This document shows positions 23,328 to 33,600 of a stretch of DNA of 64,000 nt, one piece after another (the first letter of the stretch is position 1; the number at the start of each line of letters is the position of its first letter). Below the pieces are notes generated by a model. It was not told where the DNA came from. It worked only from the letters and a program-made list of their open reading frames with translations, and did not search any database. This stretch comes from Xylophilus rhododendri. Its GTDB lineage: Bacteria; Pseudomonadota; Gammaproteobacteria; Burkholderiales; Burkholderiaceae_C. The stretch lies in contig NZ_CP047650.1 of the NCBI RefSeq assembly GCF_009906855.1, positions 3,472,001 to 3,536,000 of the forward strand. Direction: 5' to 3'. Both the position numbers and the translations under genes were made by a program.

Positions 23328-26300
23328 TCAGTTGTAGGTCAGCGTGTAGATCAGATCCAGCCCGTTCTTGCTGCTGCCGGCCTGGCCGCGCAGGGTCAGG
23401 CGCCGGGTCAGGTCGTAGAAGATGTAGAGCGATCCCACGGCGCCCGACAGGCCGTGTTCGTAGGTCACGTAGAGCTTCTGCGAGATGCGTTTGCCGAAGG
23501 TGAGCGCGGCGGTGCTGGCATCGCTGCCGCTGCCCGGGCCCTTGAAGCCGATCTCGTCCAGGCCGACGCGTTTGGCCATGCCGCCCGAGCTGCCCTTGCC
23601 GCCGGCCAGCAGCGCCAGCGCGGCCTGCTGCAGCAGCGCGGCTTCGGCGCCGCCGTTGGCGGTGCTGCGGCCCAGCACCACCCAGGACAGGATTTCGGCA
23701 TCGGTCAGCCCGCTCTCGGAGTACAGCTTGACCTGCGGCGCCTGCGCCGTGCCCGTCACCCGCACGCCGGCGCGCACGCTGATGTTGGGGCGGATCGCCA
23801 GGATGTCGAGCGCCGGGTTGTCGATGGCGCCGCTGAAGCTGGCCACGCCCGATTCGATGTCGAGCTGCTGGCTGTAGGCGCGGTACTGGCCGGAGGCGGT
23901 GCGGATCTCGCCGGTGACGCGCGGCGGCAGGCCCAGGCCGGCGGTGCTGCGGATCTCCAGCTGGCCGGTCAGCCGGGTGGTGATGCCGCGGCCCTGCACC
24001 GCGAAGTCGTTGCCGAGGTTGAAGACGACCAGCACGTCCGGCGGCTTGGCGGTGCCCACGGCGGTGCTGGCGCTGGCGGCGCCGGCCTTCGCGGCCTGGG
24101 CGGCGTTCTCGCGGTCGATGGCCGCGGAATGCACATGCACATCGCTGCCCAGGGTGGGGGCGCTGTCGTCGGGCAGCAGGATCACGGCGCGGTCGGTCTT
24201 CAGGTCGGCGCGCAGCACCAGGCGGCCGTCGTCGCCCAGGCGGGCGTCTATGGTGCCGGAGAGCGTGAGCTGCCGGTCGGTGCGCACCGATACGCGTAGT
24301 GCCTGGGCCTGGGCATGGATGTCCATGCGGATGCCGTTGGCCCACGACAGGGTGCCGCTGCCGCGCAGCGTGCCGCCATCGGTCTCGGTGGCCACGGTGC
24401 GGGCGGTGGCCAGGCTGCCGGCGATGCCGGCCACCCGGGTGCTGGGGCCGTTGCCGCCGCGCAGGCTGAATTCGGTGATCTCCAGCCGGTCGCCCTGCAG
24501 GGTGCTGCGCAGCTGGCCGTCGTGCAGGTCGATGCCGTCGACCACCGAGCGCACCGCCAGGCCGTTGGCGTTGAGCGTGCCCGACCAGCGCGGCGCCACG
24601 CGGGTGCCGCTGAGCTGGGCGCGGGTCTCGAAGCTGCCCTGCACCCGCCAGCCCGGCGGCGCCAGCACCGACCAGACGCCGACCTGCGGCAGGCTGGCGT
24701 CCAGGCTGCCGGTGATGGGGGCGTTCTCGGGCCAGGCCCAGCCTTCGGCGCCGTGCGACAGGCGGGTGCCGGCGCTGGCCTTGATCACGCCGGCACGGGC
24801 GCTGTCCCAGAGCAGTTCGGCCTTCACGTCGTCGCCGTCGGCCGCGAGGTCGATGCGGGCGGCGATGACGCCGGCCGAGGTGGTCGGCACGTTGCCGGCG
24901 GCGGTGGCCGAGGCCTTGACGCTGTCCGCGCCTTTGCCGGTGCCGCTGCTGCTCACGCTGGAGGGCGTGGCGGTGCTGCCCGGCACCTGGATGCGGATGT
25001 CGCCCGAGGTGCGCGCCAGGCTGGCGCGGGCGCGCAGGGTGTCGCCGGCATCGATGTCCCAGCTGCCGTCGAAGACCAGGTCGCCGGCGAAGCCGGACTG
25101 GGCGATGGCGTCGCGGGCGCCCTGCGACAGCGCCTCGGCCCAGGCCATCGGCAAGCCCTTCAGCTGGCCTTGCGAACGTAGCTTGAGTTGCGCCGCGGCG
25201 CCGCTGCCGATGCTCTGCAGGCTGACCGGCTGCCACTGGATGGCGACCTTGCCCGGCGCCGGGCCGGCCAGGCTGGCGCTGCCGGCGGAGGTTTCCACCG
25301 CGAGGCTGTCCTTGGCCTGGCGGATCTGCAGCGAGAGGGGCGCATCGAGGTCGATCTTCCAGGGGCCGGGCAGTTGGCTGTCGGCGGCTTCGAGCTGGAG
25401 TTCGGAGAAGGCGGCGCGCCAGCGACCGGGGCCGTCCACGCCGCCGCTGGCGCGGGTACGCAGCGTGGCGCTCTGCGTGCCGGTGGCGGCCGAGCCCTGC
25501 AGCGAGAGCGTGGCCTGGGCGAGCGAGCCGGAGACTTCGCCTCGCATGCCCTTCAGGGCGATGGTGGTGGCGCGGCGGTTGGCGCCGGCCGCATCGGGCG
25601 TGGTGGAGGCGGGCAGGGCGATGTCGAGTTTGGGTGCGACGAGCGTGGCCTGCAGCGTGAGGTCGTTGCCCGAGGCGCCGCCCTGCTGCCAGCGGCGCTG
25701 GGCGCTTTCCCAGCCGCCGCGCCACTGGGCGTCGAGGCTGGCGCTGCCGTCCAGCGAGATGCCGGCCAGGGCGCCGCGCAGGCCGGGCAGGCCTTCGATC
25801 CAGCGCTGCAGCGTGGCCGCATCTGCCAGGGAGAGCTGGGCGCGGCCGGTGCCGGTGGCGGGGGCCATGTCGCCGTCGATGTTCAGTTTGGCGCCGGGCA
25901 CCGAGGCCGTGACCTGGCCCTTGCCGGCACGGGCGGCCGGGCGCAGCTGCACCGCGCCTTCGGCGCTGGCGTCGGCGGCGCGCAGCTGGAATTTGCGCAG
26001 GTCCAGCAGGCCATCGGACCAGCGGCCGGTGGCCGACAGCGCCTGCAGGCCGAGGGTTTGCAGGGCGGTGGGTTGTGCTTGCCCCTTGCGGCGCGGCGCG
26101 GTGGACGGGGCGGCCTTGGCGGGCCGGGTGGCGCCCGTACCAGTGATCGCCAGGTCGAAGTCCAGCGGCTCGCCCTGCTGACTGGCGCTGGCCTTGCCCG
26201 AGAGCACCGGGCCGGCCAGCTGGGTGTGCAGTTCGCCGGGCTGGATGCCGGCCAGCGTGGCCACGACCTGCCAGGGCGCGGGTGGCGCGGCGGCGCCTTC

Positions 26301-27446
26301 GGCCGGCGCGGTCGCCTGAGGGCCCCAGCGGCCCCGGGCGCTGATCTCGCCGCCGCCGGCCTTGACCACGGCCTGGGAGATCGCCCAGGCGCCATCGGCG
26401 GTCTGCGCCGCCGCCACATCGGCCTGTTCGACCGGCAGCCGGCCCTGGTCCCAGGGGCCGGGCATGTCGTTGCGCAGCGCTGCCTTCACCTGCCAGCCTT
26501 CGGCCGTGGGGCCGGCATCGACCGTGCCGCCCAGCAACGTGGCCGGTGCCTGCGGCAGCAGCCGGGCCAGGTCGATCTGGGTCAGCAGCGCATGGGCTGT
26601 CACTAGCGGCTGCTTCTGCCAGGGCATGACCTGGGCGCGCAGATCGGCCCGCAGCGGTGAGTCGTCGGCCGGCCGCAGGGCGGCGGCGACGTCCAGGCGC
26701 GCATCGGCGCCGGCCAGCGTGCCGCTGGCGGACACGCCTGCGCCCACGGTCAGCGGCGCCACGCCCTCGGGCATGGGGGCCTGCAGCCGGCCCTTGAGCA
26801 GGGCTTCGAGCTGCATCGGGGCGGCGCCCTGCAGCTTGGCTTGCAGGCTGTAGTGGCCGTGGGCGACGTCCACGCCGTCGATGTCGAGCCGGTGCGCGCC
26901 GTGCTCGTAGCGGTAGCGGCCGGCGAGTTTTTCCACCAACAGCTCGGGCGGGCCGGTCCAGCGGATGGTGTCCACGCTGAAGGGCAGGTCGATGTCCACC
27001 GGCAGCACCAGGGACTGCAGCGGCTCGGTGGGCGTGTCCTCGCCCGGGCCGAGGCGGGTGACGGTGACGCTGCTGGCATGCAGTTCGCCGAGCGAGACCT
27101 TGCGCTGCAGCAGCGGCGCCAGCGCCCAGCCGATGCGCACGTCCTGTAGTTCCACCCGCAGCGTGGGCCCCTGCCAGACCAGCGCGCCGATGCGGCCGCC
27201 GGTGCGCAGGTTGCCGCTGACCTCGCGGGTTTCCAGGGTCTGCCCGGCGGGCAGGTAAGCGGCGGCGCGGGCGACCGCGGTGGCCAGCGATGTCGCGCTG
27301 CCGGCCCAGATCCAGCCGGCCGCCACCACGGCGACCAGCAGCAGCACCAGCGAGCCAAAGATGCCTGCGGCCCAGCGCAGCGCGCTGCGGCGCGGCCGGG
27401 GCGCCGGCGTCGAGGGGTTGGCGGACGGGTCGTCTTGCAAAGCCAT
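23328..27446 (-). CDS. tamB: Translocation and assembly module protein TamB
   Basis: 1372 aa. N-terminal cytoplasmic stretch rich in Pro/Arg, one inner-membrane anchor (about 24-48, FGSLVLLLVAVVAAGWIWAG), then a very long repetitive beta-helical body crossing the periplasm. It ends in the DUF490/TamB C-terminal domain (SGVASFSGAIDNPALDILAI, GGSGS region, LTRRLTLRGQAGSSKNGLDL). An AsmA-like bridge protein working with TamA in outer membrane protein or lipid transport. The frame is open upstream, but ATG 27446 begins 14 bp after tamA and gives the family N-terminus. Confidence 0.93.
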   Translation of the reverse strand: MALQDDPSANPSTPAPRPRRSALRWAAGIFGSLVLLLVAVVAAGWIWAGSATSLATAVARAAAYLPAGQTLETREVSGNLRTGGRIGALVWQGPTLRVELQDVRIGWALAPLLQRKVSLGELHASSVTVTRLGPGEDTPTEPLQSLVLPVDIDLPFSVDTIRWTGPPELLVEKLAGRYRYEHGAHRLDIDGVDVAHGHYSLQAKLQGAAPMQLEALLKGRLQAPMPEGVAPLTVGAGVSASGTLAGADARLDVAAALRPADDSPLRADLRAQVMPWQKQPLVTAHALLTQIDLARLLPQAPATLLGGTVDAGPTAEGWQVKAALRNDMPGPWDQGRLPVEQADVAAAQTADGAWAISQAVVKAGGGEISARGRWGPQATAPAEGAAAPPAPWQVVATLAGIQPGELHTQLAGPVLSGKASASQQGEPLDFDLAITGTGATRPAKAAPSTAPRRKGQAQPTALQTLGLQALSATGRWSDGLLDLRKFQLRAADASAEGAVQLRPAARAGKGQVTASVPGAKLNIDGDMAPATGTGRAQLSLADAATLQRWIEGLPGLRGALAGISLDGSASLDAQWRGGWESAQRRWQQGGASGNDLTLQATLVAPKLDIALPASTTPDAAGANRRATTIALKGMRGEVSGSLAQATLSLQGSAATGTQSATLRTRASGGVDGPGRWRAAFSELQLEAADSQLPGPWKIDLDAPLSLQIRQAKDSLAVETSAGSASLAGPAPGKVAIQWQPVSLQSIGSGAAAQLKLRSQGQLKGLPMAWAEALSQGARDAIAQSGFAGDLVFDGSWDIDAGDTLRARASLARTSGDIRIQVPGSTATPSSVSSSGTGKGADSVKASATAAGNVPTTSAGVIAARIDLAADGDDVKAELLWDSARAGVIKASAGTRLSHGAEGWAWPENAPITGSLDASLPQVGVWSVLAPPGWRVQGSFETRAQLSGTRVAPRWSGTLNANGLAVRSVVDGIDLHDGQLRSTLQGDRLEITEFSLRGGNGPSTRVAGIAGSLATARTVATETDGGTLRGSGTLSWANGIRMDIHAQAQALRVSVRTDRQLTLSGTIDARLGDDGRLVLRADLKTDRAVILLPDDSAPTLGSDVHVHSAAIDRENAAQAAKAGAASASTAVGTAKPPDVLVVFNLGNDFAVQGRGITTRLTGQLEIRSTAGLGLPPRVTGEIRTASGQYRAYSQQLDIESGVASFSGAIDNPALDILAIRPNISVRAGVRVTGTAQAPQVKLYSESGLTDAEILSWVVLGRSTANGGAEAALLQQAALALLAGGKGSSGGMAKRVGLDEIGFKGPGSGSDASTAALTFGKRISQKLYVTYEHGLSGAVGSLYIFYDLTRRLTLRGQAGSSKNGLDLIYTLTYN

Positions 27447-27460
27447 GCGTGTCTTCGGAT

Positions 27461-29404
27461 TCAGAAAGTGAAGCCCAGCCGCAGGTGCAGCCGGAACTTC
27501 TTGGGATCCACGCCATAGGCCACATCGGCCTGCAGCGGCCCGACGGGGCTGCGCCAGCGCACGCCGGCACCCACGCCGACCTTGGCCTTGAGGTCGCCGG
27601 GCTGGTCGGCGACCGCGCCGGCATCGATGAACAGGGCGCTCTCGAATTCGGTCATCTCGCCGTTCCAGACGATGGGCCGCTGCCATTCCACGCTGCCGGC
27701 GGCCAGGTACTTGCCGGCGTAGATCTGGCCGTCGACCGTGCGTGCGCCGATCTGCCGGTAGCTGTAGCCGCGCACGGTGGAGTCGCCGCCGGTCAGGAAC
27801 AGCAGGGTGGCGGGCACGGTGGCGCTGTCCTTCACGTTGACCATGCCGGCCTCGGCGCGGAACTGCAGCCGGCCGCTGCGCGCCGGGCTGCCGTCGGCCT
27901 GCAGCTTGTCCAGCGGCAGGAAGGCCAGGCCGCGCGCATAGCTGCGCAGGAAGGGGGCGCGGTCGCCGATCAAGGTCATGCCGGGGCCGGCCTCCACCGC
28001 CACGCCGTAACCGCGGCTGGGCGCGGTGGGGTTGTCGAAGTAGCGGCCGGTCCAGTTCCAGGGCGTGCTGATGGCCGAGCCCGACGGCGGCGCGTCGGCA
28101 TCGCCGTTGGTCGTGGTGGCGTAGTCGTACTGCAGGTAGTAGCCGCGGTCGATGTGGTCGGTGCTCTTGGCCCGGCCGCCGCGCAGGCGTCCGCTGTTGA
28201 CCTCGTAGCTGCCGGTGAGTTCGCGCTGCAGTCGCTCGGAGGTGACCCAGCGCCACAGGTTGTCGTCGGGCAGCGAGGTCTGCTCGCTGCTGATGAGTTT
28301 GGTCTTCTGGTCGATAGAGACCTTGGACACCGCCCGCCAGCCGATCAGCGGCAGCTGGTTGTGGATGTGGTCCACCGACAGGCGCGGGCCGCTGTCGGTG
28401 CTGGCGCCGACGCCGAAGACGATCTTCTGCAGCTTGGCGTCGCGCACCTGGGCGATCACCGGCGCGGCCTGGGGCGTGCCGGCATCGGTGTCCAGCGTGA
28501 GGAAGACCGAGTCGTAATAACCGCTGGCCGCCAGCCGCTGCTGGGCGGTGAGCAGGGCGGCCTGGTCGTATTCGGCACCCACCGGCAGCAGCGACAGGCG
28601 CTGGGCGACTTCGGGCGGATAACGCTCCGCGCCCTTCACCTGCACCGGGCCGAAGCGGTAGGGCGGGCCGGAGTCATAGGTGACCGCGAGCCTGGCCTGG
28701 CTGGTGTCGGCATCCACGTCGGCGCTGCTGGAGGCGACGCTGGCGGTGGGATAGCGCCTTGCGGTGATGCGGCGCAGGCCGGCGGTCTTGGCGCTGTCCC
28801 AGGCGTCCTGGGTGAAGGGCTGGCCGCTGCGCAGGCCCCAGCCGGTCGTCACGTCGCGGCGCTGGACAGCGGCGGCGGGGTTGTCGGCGATGTTGCCGGC
28901 AAAGCCGATGTCCACCTGGGCGATGCGGGTGCGCTCGCCCGGATCGACCGCGATGGCGACCTCGCGCGGGGCGCGTGCGTCGGCCGGCGTCTCGCGCAGG
29001 TCCACGCTGATGCGGGGCGCGAAGTAGCCCAGGGTGCCGAGCAGGTCGCGGGTGTTGGCCTCGGCCGCGCCGAGCAGGCGGGAGAGTTCCTGGCCGTCCA
29101 GGTCCTGCAGCTGGCGGTAGCGCTGAAGCTCCAGGTGCAGGTTGAGATAGTCGCGGATCTCGTCGGGCGCCCGCACGTCGAGGGTGAAGGCCTCGCGCCG
29201 GGCTTCGCCGGCCGGCTTGCGGGCATTGGCCTGGGCGGCCTGCAAGGCCTCGCCGCTGCTCAGCACCCGGTCTCCGGGGGGCGATTCGGCGGCGGCCTCG
29301 GCCTGGGCCTTTTCCTTGGCGCCGGGCATCAGGCTGCAGCCGGAGAGCAGTACCAGCGCCAGGGCGCAAAGGCCGCCGGACACCGGTCGAAAAAACGCCG
29401 GCAA
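27461..29404 (-). CDS. tamA: TamA-type outer membrane assembly protein (BamA family)
   Basis: 647 aa. N-terminal signal with lipobox LLSGC (Cys near 23), so it is probably lipidated, then a variable linker and POTRA-like domains (about 60-330: FTLDVRAPDEIRDYLNLHLEL, ITARRYPTASVASSSADVD). A C-terminal 16-strand barrel follows (Omp85 features such as GGDSTVRGYSYRQIG near 540), ending in Phe (LHLRLGFTF). TamA partners with TamB; here the two genes are 14 bp apart, tamA first. Confidence 0.92.
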   Translation of the reverse strand: MPAFFRPVSGGLCALALVLLSGCSLMPGAKEKAQAEAAAESPPGDRVLSSGEALQAAQANARKPAGEARREAFTLDVRAPDEIRDYLNLHLELQRYRQLQDLDGQELSRLLGAAEANTRDLLGTLGYFAPRISVDLRETPADARAPREVAIAVDPGERTRIAQVDIGFAGNIADNPAAAVQRRDVTTGWGLRSGQPFTQDAWDSAKTAGLRRITARRYPTASVASSSADVDADTSQARLAVTYDSGPPYRFGPVQVKGAERYPPEVAQRLSLLPVGAEYDQAALLTAQQRLAASGYYDSVFLTLDTDAGTPQAAPVIAQVRDAKLQKIVFGVGASTDSGPRLSVDHIHNQLPLIGWRAVSKVSIDQKTKLISSEQTSLPDDNLWRWVTSERLQRELTGSYEVNSGRLRGGRAKSTDHIDRGYYLQYDYATTTNGDADAPPSGSAISTPWNWTGRYFDNPTAPSRGYGVAVEAGPGMTLIGDRAPFLRSYARGLAFLPLDKLQADGSPARSGRLQFRAEAGMVNVKDSATVPATLLFLTGGDSTVRGYSYRQIGARTVDGQIYAGKYLAAGSVEWQRPIVWNGEMTEFESALFIDAGAVADQPGDLKAKVGVGAGVRWRSPVGPLQADVAYGVDPKKFRLHLRLGFTF

Positions 29405-29476
29405 GGGTGCCGGCGCGGGGCGGAGTCGGAAGGCGTGTGTCGGTGTGGAAAAGGTTGCTGGCGCCCGGTCATCGTT

Positions 29477-30673
29477 TCATTTTGACAGCAGACGCATGGC
29501 CTCCTCCAGGCCTTTGAGTGACAAAGGGTACATATGCCCGGACATCAGCTGCTGCATCACACCGATGCTCTGGCGGTAGCCCCAGACGCCCTGCGGCTCG
29601 GGGTTGATCCAGGCATGGTGCTGGAAGTGGTGGGTCAGGCGCTGCAGCCATTCGGCGCCGGCTTCGGCGTTGTGGTATTCCACGCTGCCGCCGGGCTGCA
29701 GGATCTCGTAGGGGCTCATGGTGGCGTCGCCCACGAAGACGAGTTTGTAGTCGCGGCCGTAGCGCCGCATCAGGTCGAAGGTGTCGATCTTCTCGGCGAA
29801 GCGGCGCTGGTTGTGTTTCCAGACGAAGTCGTAGACGCAGTTGTGGAAGTAGTAGAACTCCAGGTGCTTGAACTCGCTGCGCACGGCGGAGAAGAGTTCT
29901 TCGACGCGCCTGACGTGGTCGTCCATGCTGCCGCCCACGTCCATCAGCAGCAGCAGCTTGACGGTGTTGCGCCGCTCCGGCCGCATGCGGATGTCGAGCC
30001 AGCCGGCATTGGCCGCGGTGCTGGCGATGGTGCCGTCGAGGTCAAACTGGTCCGGCGCGCCCTGACGGGCGAAACGCCGCAGCCGGCGCAGGGCGACCTT
30101 GATGTTGCGGGTGCAGAGTTCCAGGTTGTCGTCGTAGTCGCGGTAGGCACGCTGCTCCCAGACCTTGACCGCGCTGCGCCCGCCGCCGGTGCCGCCGATG
30201 CGGATGCCCTGCGGGTTGGCCCCGCCGTTGCCGAAGGGCGAGGTGCCGCCGGTGCCTATCCACTTGCTGCCGCCTTCGTGCCGGCCCTTCTGTTCTTCCA
30301 GGCGTTCCTTGAGCGTCTTCATCAGCTCGTCCCAGTCCATCTTTTGGATGGCGGCCTTCTGCTCGGGCGTGAGTTCGCGGTCGAGCAGCTTCTTCAGCCA
30401 GTCGCCGGGGATCTCGCCGAGCTTTTCGGTCAGCATCTGCACGCCCTGGAAATAGGCGGCGAAGGCGCGGTCGAAGCGGTCGTAGTGCTTTTCGTCCTTG
30501 ACCAGCACGGTGCGGGCGAGGTGGTAGAAGTCCTCCATGCCGCCGCCCTCGCCCCGGCCATCGATGCCGGGGCCGACCACGCCGGCCTGCAGCGCTTCGA
30601 GCAAGGCCAGGTATTCGGTGACCGACACCGGCAGCAGGGCGGCCCGCAGGGTGAAGAAGAAGTCGATCAGCAT
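29477..30673 (-). CDS. VWA-domain protein, CoxE-like
   Basis: 398 aa. ATG 30673 follows GGAGGCCCC; the open frame upstream overlaps the neighbouring gene and is not used. N-terminal helical region (1-135), a Gly-rich linker (135-165) and a von Willebrand A domain at ~235-395 with MIDAS DVGGSM (Asp245-Met250) and LVFVGDATMSPYEI. CoxE-like VWA proteins pair with MoxR ATPases as metal-insertion or remodelling chaperones. The MoxR gene is 4.8 kb upstream on the same strand, separated by a GNAT gene and a large insertion-like gene. Confidence 0.9.
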   Translation of the reverse strand: MLIDFFFTLRAALLPVSVTEYLALLEALQAGVVGPGIDGRGEGGGMEDFYHLARTVLVKDEKHYDRFDRAFAAYFQGVQMLTEKLGEIPGDWLKKLLDRELTPEQKAAIQKMDWDELMKTLKERLEEQKGRHEGGSKWIGTGGTSPFGNGGANPQGIRIGGTGGGRSAVKVWEQRAYRDYDDNLELCTRNIKVALRRLRRFARQGAPDQFDLDGTIASTAANAGWLDIRMRPERRNTVKLLLLMDVGGSMDDHVRRVEELFSAVRSEFKHLEFYYFHNCVYDFVWKHNQRRFAEKIDTFDLMRRYGRDYKLVFVGDATMSPYEILQPGGSVEYHNAEAGAEWLQRLTHHFQHHAWINPEPQGVWGYRQSIGVMQQLMSGHMYPLSLKGLEEAMRLLSK

Positions 30674-30683
30674 GGGGCCTCCG

Positions 30684-33600
30684 TCACGCAGATGGGCTGG
30701 AAATTGTAGGGTCCTCTTTTCTTTCGTCTTGCTCTTCTTGCGCCTCGCCGAAGAAGCTGTTGACGGCCGGACCATAGCCCAGCACGTTCTTCACGAAGAT
30801 GTTGGCCGTGTTCAGGGCCGAATAGAGGTCGAAGACGGTCTGCAGGATATCGGGCCGGTGCGCCACCAGGAAATGCATGCGCTCCTGTGCCGACATGGCC
30901 TGCAGGCGCCGCCGGTCGGCCCCGGACAGGGGCCGGGCGCTGGCCATGTCTTCGAACAGGCGCTGCAGCGGGCCGGGCGCGTCCAGCTCCTCCAGCGGGG
31001 TTTCGTTGCGGGGATCGCGCCGGCTCCAGGCATGGGCGTTCTCCAGGATGTCGCGCCAGGCCGGGTGCTGCAGGATATCCAGCGGATTGCCGGGCACACG
31101 CTCGCGGGGGCCGCCGCGCCTGGCGAAGTCCAGCAGCTGCTGGTAGTTGTCCAGCACGGCGCCCAGGCTGCCCGGCACGGCGCCGGCGAACCAGCTGCGG
31201 CAGGTCTCGTCCTTCTCGTCGAGCAGGGCCTGCATGGCGGCGAAATCGATGCGGCCCTGCGGGTCGCGCTGCAAGGCGGCGTTCAGGCCGCCGGTCTTCA
31301 CGAAATTCATGCTGTTGTAGAAGGGATCGTTGCCCAGCCGGTGTGCCAGCGTGACATGCCGCACGCCCCCCACGCTGCCGCCCGCCTTGAGGCTGGCGCC
31401 GGGCTGGAAATAGGCCAGCACCTCGGGCATGACGGTGATGCTGCCCCGGGTCTCCATCCACCAGCAGAGATCGCGCACCAGCGAAGGCTGGCCGGCACCG
31501 GGGTGGCGGAACTTGCGCACCGTCACGCCGCTGGTTTCGCTGCCGGTCAGGGCATGGAAAAGCTTGCCGAAGATGGATTCGGGCTGGCGCATGCGTGCGA
31601 TCTCTTCCTCGAAGGCGCTGCCCAGGTCCGCGGGAAAGTCGGGCTGGCCCGCGAAGTCGTCCAGCAGATGGTTGGCCAGTCTGGCCGAACCCGGCTGCCT
31701 GGCCTTGGCCCGGGCCGACACCTGGCCCGTGTGCACCGCATGGAACAGCGCCGGCAGATGGCTGCCCAGCAGCACGCTGAGCTTGCCCGCGGCGGTGTAG
31801 CTGGTGCCGCTGCCGGCACGCGGCAGCGGCGCCGGATGGTCGAACACGCTGGACTGGTAGGTCAGGGTGACGCTGGCGGTCAGCGGCAGGTTGTCGGTCA
31901 CCGGGCCCAGGCCCTGGGCCAAACGGCTGCCGGCGGTGACGGCGGTATCGAGCACCGGCAGCTTCAGGGAGGGCAGTGTCATCGTCACCGTGAAATCGTC
32001 GCGGTCGCTCGGCCCCGGCTGGAGCACGACGGCATGGCGGGCGTGGAACTCGTTGCCCAGATCGTTGCCCTTGGCAAAACAGCTGGCGAGGAATCGGGCG
32101 TAGCCGGCGTTGCGCATGCGGGCCTCGTCGAAGGCCTGGCGTGCCTGCGGCGACAGGGCCTGGCGCTGGCGGGCGGCGGCGTCGGTCACCAGCGCGGCGG
32201 TCTTGCAGACATCGTTGCAGGCCAGGGCGATCAGGCCGCGGGTCAGGCCCAGGAAGTCGTCGATCTCCTCTCGGGTGGCGCTGGCCGGCGCGATGGTGTG
32301 GCGGCCCTGCCAGAAGGCGTCATTGATCAGCGCCACGGCCTCGCGGGATTCGGCCGAGCCGGGCGTGGCATGCAGCGCCGCGCTCTCCACGAACATGAAA
32401 CTCGCCATCTGCCGGGCGGCGCGGGCAAACGGGATGTGCAGGCGCGCGGCGGCCTCCTCGGGTGCCAGCGTGCCCCGGGCCAGCATGCCTTCGAGCCAGG
32501 CGTCCTTGGGATGCTGGCCCGCCGGCGATGCGCCCGGGTGGCGATGGCGCTCGCGCAGATCGGCGAAAGGCTCGTAGCTGTCCAGGTAGGCCAGGTGGGG
32601 ATGCGGCGCATCCGGCGACGCGGCGGCCAGCGTGCGCCTGATCCTGTTCATCGTGCGGAGCAATGCCGGCTTGCTGACCAGGTATTCCGGCAGCAAGGCC
32701 TTGTGCGGGTTGATGTGCAGGCGCTGCAGCTGGGCGGTGCGGAAATTGGCCTGTGTCTCCAGCTTGAAGTCCAGCGAGGGATTGAAACGGGGCAGGCCGG
32801 GTTTGGTGGCCTTGCGGGCCTCGGGGCCGGCGAGGGCCTGGAAGGCCTTGAGCGCTTTTTCGTAGCCGGCGCTGCCGATGCGGGCGCCGCCACTCAGGCT
32901 GGCGCCGACCTGGGCGGAGTGCCAGTAGGCCGGCTCCTGGTCCAGCGCCCCTGGCTGATTGGCACCGCCGGGCAGGGGCGGAACATCCGGCATCTCGATC
33001 AGGCCGTCGACGATCTGGCCGGCCTTGGCCAGTTCCTCGGCCGCCTCGCGCGCGCTGGTCGCCTGTTCGGCGGCATCCAGGTGGGTGAATACCTCGCGCA
33101 TCTCGTCGCGGCGCAGCGGAATGGCGGCCGCGGTGGTCTGCGCGAGGCTGGGCAGATCCGGCGTTTTGGGCGCGGGCCGCAGCGCGCGCACCAGGGTGTC
33201 GATCCTGCGGGCCTGGGTGTGCAGCTCGCAGGCCTTGCGGCCGACGCCGACCTTCCCGCGCTTGGCATGGCGCGGCACGGATTCGCTGGTGCTCAGGCTT
33301 TCCACGCCGCTGAGAAAGCGCTGCAGTTCGCTGAAGAACTGATCGGTCGAGATGCGCAGGCGATTCCGGGAGGGATCGGCGGAGCGGTCCAGCAGCCAGC
33401 TCCAGAACCGCGCCGGCAGGTCGGTGCGGCTCGGATGCTGGATATAGTTCTGATAAACCGCCTGGTAATGCCGGCGTGGTTCGGGATGCGCTGTGTAGGA
33501 GCCATGAAAATATGCTCCGCTCAGCGATTGTTGGGCATACAGGGCGAGAATCGTGTTGAAGCCTTCCGTCAGCGAAAAACTCAGCTTCACGCCGCTGATG

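Noticed and set aside
23260..27624. 1454-aa minus-strand ORF overlapping tamB
   Set aside because: Arg/Pro/Ala-rich out-of-frame reading of tamB; TamB has the recognisable domains and coupling to tamA.
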